Part shown: piece after piece, positions 45,011 to 54,080 of the stretch
How positions within the stretch are numbered: position 1 is the stretch's first letter
Layout: each line of letters starts with the position of its first letter
Source of the DNA: Acinetobacter guillouiae CIP 63.46
GTDB lineage: Bacteria > Pseudomonadota > Gammaproteobacteria > Pseudomonadales > Moraxellaceae
DNA: 64,000 nucleotides
Direction of reading: 5' to 3'
Assembly: GCF_000368145.1 (NCBI RefSeq)
Contig: NZ_KB849282.1
Span: forward strand, 1-64,000
Position numbers and translations under genes: made by a program
Notes under the pieces: model-generated
The model's database searches: none
Told to the model about the DNA's origin: nothing
What the model saw: the letters and a program-made list of their open reading frames with translations, nothing else

Positions 45011-46591
45011 TTAGTTCTCGATATCTACAAATTCGGCGATTTTTCTAAATTTGATATGGCAATCCGCAGGTATTTGTGCCACCAAATCCCAATGATGCTT
45101 GGCAACTGAAGCAATCACAGGATAACCACCAGTTAATGGGTGATCATTCATAAACAATACAGGTTGACCATTGGGTGGAATCTGCAAAGCACCAATACAT
45201 GTGCCTTCGCTTTCCAATTCATGGTGAATCTTACGTGTTAAGGGCGCTTTCCCAGATAAACGTAATCCGACTCGATTACTTTCATTGGTGACTAACCATG
45301 CTTGATTGCACAGTTTTTCAATACTGCTTTGCTCAAACCAATCCGTTCGAGGTCCCATCACAATATCAAGTTCAATCGTATCGCCAAGGGACGGGAGATT
45401 GGATTTTGGCACTTCGTTGATGCTGATATTGGATGGGACGACTTGACCTTGGTAAATGACATCACCCGTTTTTAAAGGGGCTGGACCAAGAATGGCTAAA
45501 CTGTCAAAAGAACAGCTATTTAAAACGGGTTGAATATCCAAACCACCACGAACCGCAAGGTAATTGCGTAACCCTGCGCTCGGCGTTTGAATTTGAAATT
45601 CATCTCCCTCATCCAGTGCAATCGCCTGATAGCTGTCAAAATCTGCTTTTTGACCATCTGCAAATTTCACATGGATATTGGAAATTGCACCTGCCACGCT
45701 AATGACAGCTGAATTTTGCATGACTGCTTTTAAACCGCCATTTAGCACCTCAATCACAGGCGTATCCGTTGGATTCCCCACGATTCGATTGGCACAATGC
45801 ATCGAAGCGACATCCATCGCCCCTGCTGTACCCACACCGATATTGCTGTGCTGAAAACGGCCTTCATCTTGAATCGAAACTTGCAAGCCAGATGCCGTGA
45901 TTTTGAATAGGGGGTGTTTTAAAGTTAAATCTTGTCGTGGCGTGATTTGCTTGGGCACATCCACAGATACAGGATGATGGGTTACATCCTCAAAATGCAC
46001 CCGCATTCCTGGTCGTAAAAGCGCAGGATTTTGACGCTCCAAATCCCACATTTTTTCTGACGTTGTTCCAATCAATTGCCAGCCACCTGGACTATCTTTT
46101 GGGTAGATACCCGAGTATTGCCCAGCAAGTCCAAGTGAGCCTGATGGAATTTTTTTACGCGGTGTTTTTAGACGAGGAACGTCTGTAAAGGGCTGATCAA
46201 GGCTACTCATATAAGCAAAACCTGGAGCAAAGCCAATAAAGGCAACGTCCCAAGCACTTTGATGATGTTTTAAAATCAGATCGGCTATAGAGAGGCCTTG
46301 AAGTTCCGCCACTTGTGCTAAATCTTCACCATCGTAACGAATCGGAATAATCACTTCCTGCGTATTGCGATCAAAGCCTGAATCAAGGTTTAAAGTACCA
46401 ATCAAAACACTCAAGGTTTTAAAGTCAGTCTTGATTTCGTTAAAACAAATTAAAATTGTTTTTGCAGCAGGAATTAAATCTTTGATTCCATTCAAGTGTA
46501 AATTTTGCAATTTACTGTATAACGCCAAAGTTTCTTCTAAACTAGAAAGTTCAATCAAGAAACTGTCGGAATTTACCGATAAAAATCGCAT
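45011..46591 (-). CDS. pxpBC: Fused 5-oxoprolinase subunits B and C (KipI-KipA)
   Basis: 526 residues in one chain: residues 1 to about 210 are a KipI/PxpB domain (SLSIADLILKHHQ..., FIGFAPGFAYMSSLD, GGWQLIG), and about 225 to the end a KipA/PxpC domain (QVSIQDEGRFQHSNIGVG, GAMDVASMHCANRIVGN, VRGGLDIQPVLNSCS). In B. subtilis and E. coli these are two proteins that with PxpA hydrolyse 5-oxoproline to glutamate with ATP. The fused order is B then C. These domains also form the carboxyltransferase of urea carboxylase. Confidence 0.88.
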   Translation of the reverse strand: MRFLSVNSDSFLIELSSLEETLALYSKLQNLHLNGIKDLIPAAKTILICFNEIKTDFKTLSVLIGTLNLDSGFDRNTQEVIIPIRYDGEDLAQVAELQGLSIADLILKHHQSAWDVAFIGFAPGFAYMSSLDQPFTDVPRLKTPRKKIPSGSLGLAGQYSGIYPKDSPGGWQLIGTTSEKMWDLERQNPALLRPGMRVHFEDVTHHPVSVDVPKQITPRQDLTLKHPLFKITASGLQVSIQDEGRFQHSNIGVGTAGAMDVASMHCANRIVGNPTDTPVIEVLNGGLKAVMQNSAVISVAGAISNIHVKFADGQKADFDSYQAIALDEGDEFQIQTPSAGLRNYLAVRGGLDIQPVLNSCSFDSLAILGPAPLKTGDVIYQGQVVPSNISINEVPKSNLPSLGDTIELDIVMGPRTDWFEQSSIEKLCNQAWLVTNESNRVGLRLSGKAPLTRKIHHELESEGTCIGALQIPPNGQPVLFMNDHPLTGGYPVIASVAKHHWDLVAQIPADCHIKFRKIAEFVDIEN

Positions 46592-46610
46592 TTACTGATC
46601 CTTTCTTGTC

Positions 46611-47417
46611 TTAACGCATCCACGCACGATCAGGTATGTCTGTAATCAACATATGTCCTGGTGCATGGCTAATGGCAAATGGGATTTTCGAGTTCATGAT
46701 TGCAGCTTGAGGCGTTACACCACATGCCCAAAATACTGGAATTTCACCCTGTTCAATACGTGAGGCATCACCAAAATCTGGCTGATTGATGTCGCGTATG
46801 CCCAAACTTTCAGGATGACCAATATGTACGGGAGCACCATGAACACTCGGCATACGTGCCGTAATTTTTACAGCCTCAGCTATTTGATGGGCAGGAATGG
46901 GGCGCATAGAAACCACCATATTTCCTGAAATACGTCCAGCAGAAAGGCATTCGATATTACTCAAATACATCGGTACATTGGTCTTGTCATGGATATGACG
47001 CACTTCAATCCCCGCTTCTTGCAAAGCTGTTTCAAAGGAGAAACTACAGCCAATTAAAAAGGTCACTAAATCAGGATGCGCGTTATAAAGCTCACTCGCA
47101 TCAGTGAGCTCATCGACCATTTCACCGTTTTTCCAAACACGATATCGTGGAAAGTCAGTGCGAATGTCTGAGTCAGTAGCCAATCGAGAGTGGTATACGC
47201 CTTCTTCCAAAACATCTAATACAGGACAGCTTTGCGGATTACGCTGTGCGTACAACAAGAAATCATATGCCCAGTCTTTAGGTACAGAAATCATATTCAC
47301 TTGCGTCATCCCAGCAGCCATTCCTGCTGTAGGTTGATCAAAACCTGCACGAATTTGTTGTCGCGCATCCAATGCAGCTTTTAGCTGAGCTGGATCGACT
47401 TTAATCTCTTTAAACAT
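46611..47417 (-). CDS. DUF1445 protein (putative hydro-lyase / D-glutamate cyclase-like)
   Basis: 268 residues of the YcsI-type DUF1445 family, long found beside pxp/kip genes. Blocks [43 protein letters not shown] and [12 protein letters not shown] with [13 protein letters not shown] are family-typical. In mammals the related D-glutamate cyclase domain interconverts D-glutamate and 5-oxo-D-proline, which fits the cluster. ATG 47417 with AAGGA eight bases upstream; a longer frame overlaps pxpA. Confidence 0.82.
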   Translation of the reverse strand: MFKEIKVDPAQLKAALDARQQIRAGFDQPTAGMAAGMTQVNMISVPKDWAYDFLLYAQRNPQSCPVLDVLEEGVYHSRLATDSDIRTDFPRYRVWKNGEMVDELTDASELYNAHPDLVTFLIGCSFSFETALQEAGIEVRHIHDKTNVPMYLSNIECLSAGRISGNMVVSMRPIPAHQIAEAVKITARMPSVHGAPVHIGHPESLGIRDINQPDFGDASRIEQGEIPVFWACGVTPQAAIMNSKIPFAISHAPGHMLITDIPDRAWMR

Positions 47418-47436
47418 GTGTCTTGTCCTTATTGTT

Positions 47437-48195
47437 TTATGCACAAAATGAACGAACTTGAATGTCGTTTGTTAGCAGCTCAGCTTTAATCGCTGCGGAC
47501 ATTTCTAGTGCACCTGCGGTATCACCATGCAAACAAATCGTATCGGCTTGAATTGGGGTAAATACGCCATCAATTGACTCAACCCCACCATTTTTCAACA
47601 TCGCAACCACACGTTTTGCCACAAACTCAGCATCATGCAAAACAGCACCTTCCAAACGGCGTGAAACCAGTGAGCCATCGCGGTTATAAGCACGATCAGC
47701 AAAGGCTTCTGAAACCACTTTTAGACCTGCCTGACGTGCTTGTGCAACCAAATTTGACCCAGCCAAAGCAACCAGTACCAATGCAGGGTTATACATTTTA
47801 ATAGCTTCAATCACGGCTTCGGCTTGTACAGAATCTTTGGCAATGGTGTTATACAACGCCCCATGCGGCTTGACATATTGCACTTTTGAACCAGCAACTT
47901 TTGCCAAACCGTCAAGCGCCGAAATTTGATAGAGCACATCTGCAATCAGCTCGTCTTGAGACAAATCCATATTACGGCGACCAAAACCAACCAAATCTGG
48001 GTAAGAAACATGCGCACCAATCGTGACATCTAATTTCACTGCTTGTTGAAGCGTCTTCAATATTCCCAACGGGTCACCTGCATGAAAGCCACAGGCAATA
48101 TTGGCGCTACTGACAACAGGTAAAATTTGCTCATCATTGCCCATTTTCCAAGAGCCAAAACTTTCACCCAAGTCACTATTTAAATCGACATACAT
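47437..48195 (-). CDS. pxpA: 5-oxoprolinase subunit A (LamB/YcsF)
   Basis: 252 residues of the LamB/YcsF family, a component of ATP-dependent 5-oxoprolinase. Start [14 protein letters not shown], then [24 protein letters not shown], and [14 protein letters not shown] [24 protein letters not shown] near the end. ATG 48195 with AAGGA nine bases upstream. Confidence 0.93.
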   Translation of the reverse strand: MYVDLNSDLGESFGSWKMGNDEQILPVVSSANIACGFHAGDPLGILKTLQQAVKLDVTIGAHVSYPDLVGFGRRNMDLSQDELIADVLYQISALDGLAKVAGSKVQYVKPHGALYNTIAKDSVQAEAVIEAIKMYNPALVLVALAGSNLVAQARQAGLKVVSEAFADRAYNRDGSLVSRRLEGAVLHDAEFVAKRVVAMLKNGGVESIDGVFTPIQADTICLHGDTAGALEMSAAIKAELLTNDIQVRSFCA

Positions 48196-48230
48196 TGTGA
48201 TCATTCCTTTTCAATTGAGTGTGAAGTTAA

Positions 48231-49463
48231 TTAGAGCTTGGTGAGGTAATTAAATACTGTCGTAAATGACATATAACCCATCCACCATGTGAGTAAGCAG
48301 GTTAATACACCCAAAACCAGTAACCATTTTGGATAATTATAATTGCCCATCATGTCTTTACGACATGCCGCAACATAGACAAAAATCGTCAAACCAATTG
48401 GTAATACCAAACCATTAAAACCACCCACAAAGATCAGTAAGCCCGCTGGTGTTGCACCTAGAATCACGTAAAGCAACAGGGCTAAAGAAATAAAGCTAAT
48501 GGTGAGGTAGTTAGTATGTTTAGTGGTTAAGTTCTGTTTAAATGCGGACATAAATGAAACAGAGGTATAGGCTGCACCAATCGTGCTACTGATTCCCGCT
48601 GCCCAAAAAATCAAGCCAAATAGTTTAAAACCAAATGTACCCGCAGCATATTGGAATGCTTGCGCAGCTGGGTTGGCATCGTGACTTGCTAAATCAATAT
48701 TTGCACCACTGACCACAACCCCTAAGAATGCTAAGAACAATACATAGCGCATGATCCCAACCACCACAATACCTTTGGTTGCGGCTCTGGCCACTTCATC
48801 AATATTCTCTGGTCCAACCGCACCTTTGTCCAATAAACGATGTGCACCCGCATAGCAGATATAACCACCCACTGTACCGCCAACAATGGTTGTAATGATG
48901 GCGAAATCAATTTGATCAGGTGCAAAAGTTTGTTGAACGGCTTGCCCCACTGGTGGCATGACAATGAATGCAACGATCACGATCAAAACGATTTTGAGCA
49001 ACCCCAAAATAATCATGCTCTTGTCCATCGCCAGAGTGGCTTTTCTGGAAGCAAAAATCAGAATTGCCAAAGCACCACTCAGCACGCCGCCGACCTTGGT
49101 ATCCAACCCAAAGAGTGCATTTAAGCCCAGTGCAGCACCCGCAATGTTACCGATACTAAAGAAAAACCCACCTAAAATGACCAGAAATGCGAGTAAGTAA
49201 CCACTCCCCGGTAAGGCTTTATTAGCAATATCAGAAGCGCGCATTTGCGTTAAGGTGACCACACGCCAAATGTTTTGCTGAACAACATAATCAATAATGA
49301 TCGAAACTAGGATTGCAAAGCCAAATGCAGCACCTAATTTCACTGTAAATACAGCGGTTTGAGTTAGAAAACCTGGCCCCATCGCAGACGTTGCCATCAT
49401 AAAGATAGATGCAACAATTGCCCATTGACGGTCAGACAAAAAAGAAGATTTCAATAAAGACAT
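48231..49463 (-). CDS. NRAMP-fold transporter lacking the metal motif
   Basis: 410 residues with about 11 membrane helices and NRAMP-family sequence character. The first membrane helix has SAMGPGFLTQTA where metal-transporting NRAMPs have D-P-G-N, so the metal aspartate is absent. Helix 6 reads VGGYICYAGAHRLL and does not carry the usual M-P-H. It lies first in the pxp operon, so it probably imports the lactam or amino acid substrate (for instance 5-oxoproline) rather than Mn2+/Fe2+. ATG 49463 with GAGGA eight bases upstream. Confidence 0.75.
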   Translation of the reverse strand: MSLLKSSFLSDRQWAIVASIFMMATSAMGPGFLTQTAVFTVKLGAAFGFAILVSIIIDYVVQQNIWRVVTLTQMRASDIANKALPGSGYLLAFLVILGGFFFSIGNIAGAALGLNALFGLDTKVGGVLSGALAILIFASRKATLAMDKSMIILGLLKIVLIVIVAFIVMPPVGQAVQQTFAPDQIDFAIITTIVGGTVGGYICYAGAHRLLDKGAVGPENIDEVARAATKGIVVVGIMRYVLFLAFLGVVVSGANIDLASHDANPAAQAFQYAAGTFGFKLFGLIFWAAGISSTIGAAYTSVSFMSAFKQNLTTKHTNYLTISFISLALLLYVILGATPAGLLIFVGGFNGLVLPIGLTIFVYVAACRKDMMGNYNYPKWLLVLGVLTCLLTWWMGYMSFTTVFNYLTKL

Positions 49464-49813
49464 GTAGGCGTTCCTCATCCATTTGAGCTTAATCAACGCT
49501 ATTTCAAGTGAAACAAAGAACATCTATTTTTCTAAAATACGAGATTCTTTAATCCTTTAAACTTTTAAGATTTTCTGGTTATGCTGAACCAAATCTGTAT
49601 TTCAAATAAAAGCATAGGCGAAGGTCAGTCACAATAAGACTTTATCCAAAACTCATTAAACATAAGATATTGAATTTATATATTTTTATTATTTTTAAAA
49701 TCATTTAATAATGAATATTTATCACTTTCTATAAGTTCTCATTATCAATATTTCATATTTTTGCAATTTTTAAATCAAAACCAAAGCTGCATAAAATGCC
49801 GTTTTATTGTTCA
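49464..49813. promoter_or_regulatory. AT-rich control region before the pxp operon
   Basis: 350 bases without a gene. It must hold the operon promoter. A dyad TTAT-CACTTTCT-ATAA (49719-49734) resembles LysR-type sites loosely; nothing else is convincing. Confidence 0.35.
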
Positions 49814-50722
49814 TTATCTAATTTTATTATTCAGCTTTTTCATGGCATTTTCCGAAGTTAAAACCGCTAAATCCGTCAACTTTTCTTTTAATGCGGTGTT
49901 ATTGCCTTGTGTATAGATTGCGGTAAAGTGGAATGTCTTTAATTGGATTGGCGTATCCAAAATTTCCAATCGCCCATCTAAAATTTCTTTGATTGCCGTT
50001 AGTTTAGGTACCACTGCAATCCCTAAACCTTGTTCAGCTAAACGTAATAATGTGACCAATGAATAACTTGTGATAGATAGTGGTTCATCGATCTTTTGTT
50101 CTTTCATTTTGGCTTTGAGCTCTTTATAAGGATAGGTAATTCTTGGATAGGTTAAAATGGTATGCGACATCAATGTCCGCAATGACATCTGCCCAATTCC
50201 ACCTTTAAATGAAGGTGATGCCAGAAAGCTTAATTCAAAATCACACAATGAACGTTCTATACATTCAAAAGGCAAAGTTGGCCCCAGTAAAAACGCCATA
50301 TCCAAATCACCGATGCGTACACCTTCTTGTAAATCTGGAGTTAAATTCACCACGATTTCGATGGAAACTTTGGGAAACTCTTGCTGGACTTGCTCCATAT
50401 ACTCCACTAGCCAAGTATGGACAATCGTTTCAGAAACCCCTAAACGAATCGTTCCTGTTAAATACTGACTTTCTGTAAGTTCAGCCACCAAGTCTGTTTC
50501 CAGTCGCATAAACTTTTCAGCATATTTAAATAAGGTCATGCCCTTATGCGTGGCTTTGATTTGACGAGAACTGCGATCAAGCACTTTAAAACCGAGATCA
50601 TTTTCAATCGCAGTAATTTTTTGAGAAATTGCAGGCTGTGTCGTGTGAAGCTTTGTTGCGGCTTTATTAAAACTGTTTAAGGTCACCACCCAATAAAATG
50701 CTTCGAGGTTTTTTAAGTTCAT
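49814..50722 (-). CDS. LysR family transcriptional regulator
   Basis: 302 residues: N-terminal winged helix (MNLKNLEAFYWVVTLNSFNK..., AATKLHTTQPAISQKITAIENDL) and a C-terminal ligand domain of periplasmic binding type. It is read in the same direction, 350 bases upstream of the pxp operon, and most likely activates it on binding 5-oxoproline or a related substrate. Target and ligand are inferred from position. Confidence 0.88.
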   Translation of the reverse strand: MNLKNLEAFYWVVTLNSFNKAATKLHTTQPAISQKITAIENDLGFKVLDRSSRQIKATHKGMTLFKYAEKFMRLETDLVAELTESQYLTGTIRLGVSETIVHTWLVEYMEQVQQEFPKVSIEIVVNLTPDLQEGVRIGDLDMAFLLGPTLPFECIERSLCDFELSFLASPSFKGGIGQMSLRTLMSHTILTYPRITYPYKELKAKMKEQKIDEPLSITSYSLVTLLRLAEQGLGIAVVPKLTAIKEILDGRLEILDTPIQLKTFHFTAIYTQGNNTALKEKLTDLAVLTSENAMKKLNNKIR

Positions 50723-50845
50723 AATCCATTTTAACCCACAAATTTAGCGCTTGCGTTATGCAAATCCTTTGCCAATATCACTGCTATGTGTGAATTTACA
50801 CCTGATTCAGCACACCTCAGCCACTCATATTTCACATCCGTTGCA

Positions 50846-51091
50846 TCAATAATGCGGAGGACGATTGGTCATTGGGTCAAATGCTGCAATACCTTCTGAC
50901 AAATCAGCAGATTCTATACGTTGGTAAATTAACTGCATTTGTTTTTTTAAATCAGCGATTTCCAAGCTTTGTTGCGCCACTTGATCATTTAATTGTTCGA
51001 CTAAATCATCTAAAAATGCAATTCGGACTTGCAAATCTTCTATGGGTGCGGAAAATGACGCCTGATCATCAATATTTTTATGTTTAGTCAT
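50846..51091 (-). CDS. slyX: SlyX family coiled-coil protein
   Basis: 81 residues: heptad coiled coil (IEDLQVRIAFLDDLVEQLNDQVAQQSLEIADLKKQM, residues 17-52) and the PHY end of the family (TNRPPHY). Function unknown in general. Divergent from uup, with only 35 bases between their starts. Confidence 0.85.
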   Translation of the reverse strand: MTKHKNIDDQASFSAPIEDLQVRIAFLDDLVEQLNDQVAQQSLEIADLKKQMQLIYQRIESADLSEGIAAFDPMTNRPPHY

Positions 51092-51126
51092 TTTTAGTCC
51101 TCAGTGTGGGATGTTTAGGAAACCGT

Positions 51127-53037
51127 ATGGCCTATATTACTATAAGGGATGTCCAACTTGCGTTTGGTGGACCTGCCCTGCTCGATGGCGCAAACTTCAA
51201 TTTAGAACGAGGCGAACGAGTCTGTCTGATTGGTCGTAACGGTGAAGGTAAGTCTACTTTACTCAAACTGATTGAGGGAAGTTTATTGCCTGATCAAGGT
51301 GAAATTGCATTACAAAATGGTATTACAATTTCTATGCTTGCTCAGGATGTACCGATGGATTCGGGCAAAGTTGCCGATATTGTTGCCGAAGGTGCAGGAG
51401 AAGCTGCGCTCGTCCTAAAAGAATACCATGAAGCCAGCGATGCTTGTGTATTAGGTGATATGGAAGCTTGTGATCGTATGGGCAACCTACAACATAAGCT
51501 CGATTTGCTCGATGGTTGGGCATTAGAAACCAAAGTAAATTCTATCTTGAGCAAAATGGGCTTAGATCCTGAAGCAGATTTAGCAGATTTATCAGGCGGG
51601 CGTAAACGCCGTGTACTTTTAGCACGTGCATTGTTGACGCAACCTGACGTTTTATTACTTGACGAACCAACCAACCATTTGGACGTAGAAAGTATTGAAT
51701 GGTTAGAGAAATTCTTACTCGATCAAAACAATCTCACCCTGTTATTTATTTCCCATGACCGTGCTTTTGTTGACAGTATTGCGACACGTATTGTGGAGTT
51801 GGATCGTGGTGTTTTACGTAGTTATGAAGGTAACTACTCACGCTATCTCGACTTAAAAGCACAGCAAATGGAAGCTGAAGAAAAGCAAAATGCGCTGTTT
51901 GATAAACGCTTGGCTGAAGAGGAAACTTGGATTCGTCAAGGGATCAAAGCACGTCGTACCCGTAACGAAGGTCGTGTACGTGCATTAAAAGATTTACGTG
52001 AACAATCTAAAGCACGTCGCTCACAACAAGGTAAAGTGAGCATGGCGACTCAAGAGGCGAATCGTTCAGGTAAATTGGTCTTTGATATTGAACACTTAAG
52101 TGTGGCTTTTGGTGATAATGCACCGATTATTAAAGATTTCTCTGCGTTAGTACTGCGTGGCGACCGTATTGGTTTAGTCGGTGATAATGGTGTAGGTAAA
52201 ACCACCTTGATTAAAGCCATTTTAGGTGAACTTGAACATGGCGGTTCGGTGAAAACAGGTACACAGCTTGAAGTGGCTTATTTTGACCAATTACGTAATG
52301 CGCTAGATCTTGAAAAATCAGTAATGGCCAACGTGTCTGAAGGCTCAGACTTTGTCGATGTTAATGGTGGTCGCCGTCATATCTACAGCTATTTACAAGA
52401 CTTTTTATTCTCGCCTGAACGCGCGCGTACTCCAGTAAAAGCACTTTCAGGTGGTGAGCGTAACCGTATCCTTTTGGCAAAGTTATTGCTTAAACCGTCT
52501 AACCTTATTGTGATGGATGAGCCAACCAATGACTTAGACATGGTGACTTTAGAATTACTCGAAGAGATGTTGAGTGATTATAAAGGGACTTTGTTATTGA
52601 TCTCCCATGACCGTGCATTTATGGACAATGTTGTGACATCAACCTGGGTATTTGATGGTAAAGGCAATATCGATGAATACATTGGTGGCTATCAAGACTA
52701 TCTAGAACAACGTCCAGATCAACGTGTTGTCGATCAGAAAAGTGATGTAAAAAAAGCCATTGCTAAAGCGGAAGCTGCTGCGACACCTGCTGAACCAGCC
52801 GTTAAAAAAGTGAAATTGAGTTATAAAGATCAACGCGCTTTAGAACAGTTACCTGCAGAAATTGAAGCTTTGGAAAAAGAACAAGCTGAACTGACTGCAA
52901 AACTTGCAGATGGTTCTTGGTTTGTGACTGATGCAGATGCAGCCACCAAAGCGTCACAACGACTTGGCGAGATTGATGAACTGATGCTTGAAAAAATGGA
53001 GCGTTGGGATGCATTAGAAGAAATGATCAAAGGTTAG
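51127..53037 (+). CDS. uup: ABC-F ATPase Uup
   Basis: 636 residues: two ABC ATPase domains (Walker A GRNGEGKST and GDNGVGKTT; signatures LSGGRKRRVLLARAL and LSGGERNRILLAKLL; Walker B LLLDEPTNHLD and IVMDEPTNDLD), a linker of about 80 residues and a basic C-terminal coiled coil, as in E. coli Uup. Acts on ribosomes and on DNA, and lowers precise transposon excision in E. coli. ATG 51127 with AGGA upstream. Confidence 0.94.
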   Translation: MAYITIRDVQLAFGGPALLDGANFNLERGERVCLIGRNGEGKSTLLKLIEGSLLPDQGEIALQNGITISMLAQDVPMDSGKVADIVAEGAGEAALVLKEYHEASDACVLGDMEACDRMGNLQHKLDLLDGWALETKVNSILSKMGLDPEADLADLSGGRKRRVLLARALLTQPDVLLLDEPTNHLDVESIEWLEKFLLDQNNLTLLFISHDRAFVDSIATRIVELDRGVLRSYEGNYSRYLDLKAQQMEAEEKQNALFDKRLAEEETWIRQGIKARRTRNEGRVRALKDLREQSKARRSQQGKVSMATQEANRSGKLVFDIEHLSVAFGDNAPIIKDFSALVLRGDRIGLVGDNGVGKTTLIKAILGELEHGGSVKTGTQLEVAYFDQLRNALDLEKSVMANVSEGSDFVDVNGGRRHIYSYLQDFLFSPERARTPVKALSGGERNRILLAKLLLKPSNLIVMDEPTNDLDMVTLELLEEMLSDYKGTLLLISHDRAFMDNVVTSTWVFDGKGNIDEYIGGYQDYLEQRPDQRVVDQKSDVKKAIAKAEAAATPAEPAVKKVKLSYKDQRALEQLPAEIEALEKEQAELTAKLADGSWFVTDADAATKASQRLGEIDELMLEKMERWDALEEMIKG

Positions 53038-53057
53038 TTCTTGTAAAATCTTTAAAT

Positions 53058-53085
53058 AAAAACTCCGCAAATATGCGGAGTTTTT
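53058..53085 (+). terminator. Terminator after uup
   Basis: 12-bp stem AAAAACTCCGCA / TGCGGAGTTTTT, loop AATA. Confidence 0.92.
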
Positions 53086-53158
53086 ATTGAGCCTGCCGAC
53101 ATTGAAACCAACAACATAGATCAATCATCTTATAGATATACAATACATATTTTCAGCT

Positions 53159-53373
53159 TTATGTATTAACCAGATTCAAAGACATTGAAACATAACGCAA
53201 CCCATGATTTTCAATGGTTTCATCTTTCACCACAAAGCCAAATTTTAAATCATACTTACGGAAAACAGTTGTCGCCCACTGCCATTAATTGCAAACTCAT
53301 CAATAAAAGGCGCAATCAATTGGGTAATTGCAATTAAGTCCTTTATGGTTGCTCTTCTGATTGTTTTATTCAT
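53159..53373 (-). pseudogene. GNAT acetyltransferase remnant
   Basis: Minus strand from ATG 53373 translates to MNKTIRRATIKDLIAITQLI plus APFIDEFAINGSGRQ, the typical N-terminus of a GNAT acetyltransferase. It then stops early; in another frame down to TAA at 53159 the sequence reads YDLKFGFVVKDETIENHGLR, YVSMSLNL, the typical GNAT C-terminus (the Y/F-GF strand and final beta strands). The middle of about 80-100 residues is missing, so this is a deletion remnant. Rest of the gap to 53738 holds nothing recognisable. Confidence 0.6.
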
Positions 53374-53738
53374 GTGAGGGACATTTCAATAGTGGAGTAG
53401 CAGTAAAAGATCAAAATGCTAAACTTAAGTCTGTAATCAGCATTTCGTTATCTAAATAATACTTGAAATGATATATAACAAACTCTTTCATTTTTGAAAA
53501 TAAACGCACTTATTTAAATGGCTTAGTACAAGTTAAAATGACGGCAATACTTTACTGATTAAAATTAAATAAAACTTAAAAAATCAAAGCACTTACCATT
53601 CCCCACTCATCTTACCAATGATCATTTCATTTATACTGAATTTCGCTACAAGCACTTCATGATGTTTCCATACAAATTCACCAAGATATGATTATCGAAT
53701 CTAGTTCAGATCTCGAATTATTTAGTGAGAATATGATC
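53374..53738. other. Gene-free AT-rich stretch
   Basis: Between the GNAT remnant and the next gene. No open frame of substance, hairpin or repeat was found. Confidence 0.4.
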
Positions 53739-53954
53739 ATGAAAAAAGTTACATCATTACTTGTTGCAGCATTCACCACAGCAATTTTCGCAGGTTCGGC
53801 AATGGCAGCAACTCCAGCACAGCATTCGACTCAAGCGGTTAAAACCCATCAAATGCAAAAACAACATAAAGCTGGTCATAGCCAAAAACACCATGCCGCT
53901 GCACAAAAATCAGCAACAGCAAAAAAAGTAGAGGGTAAAGCAGCAACCAAATAA
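53739..53954 (+). CDS. Small secreted Lys/His-rich protein (acid-shock-like)
   Basis: 71 residues from ATG 53739: a clear signal peptide (MKKVTSLLVAAFTTAIF, cut after AMA), then a mature part of about 48 residues made almost wholly of A, T, Q, K and H (KTHQMQKQHKAGHSQKHHA). This composition resembles E. coli acid-shock protein Asr, a basic periplasmic protein. Similarity is compositional, not by alignment. An upstream in-frame start at 53688 would bury the signal peptide. A terminator follows at 54013-54039. Confidence 0.65.
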   Translation: MKKVTSLLVAAFTTAIFAGSAMAATPAQHSTQAVKTHQMQKQHKAGHSQKHHAAAQKSATAKKVEGKAATK

Positions 53955-54012
53955 TCCACTTTAAAACGTTGTTTTAAAACTGTCGCTTTATAAAATTATG
54001 ATCCTCATGCTT

Positions 54013-54039
54013 AAAAGCTACACCAACAGTGTAGCTTTT
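54013..54039. terminator. Bidirectional terminator
   Basis: Stem AAAAGCTACAC / GTGTAGCTTTT, loop CAACA. Confidence 0.88.
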
Positions 54040-54080
54040 AAATTTTCAGCGAATGCTCTGGATCGCTTCAAATCCATTCG

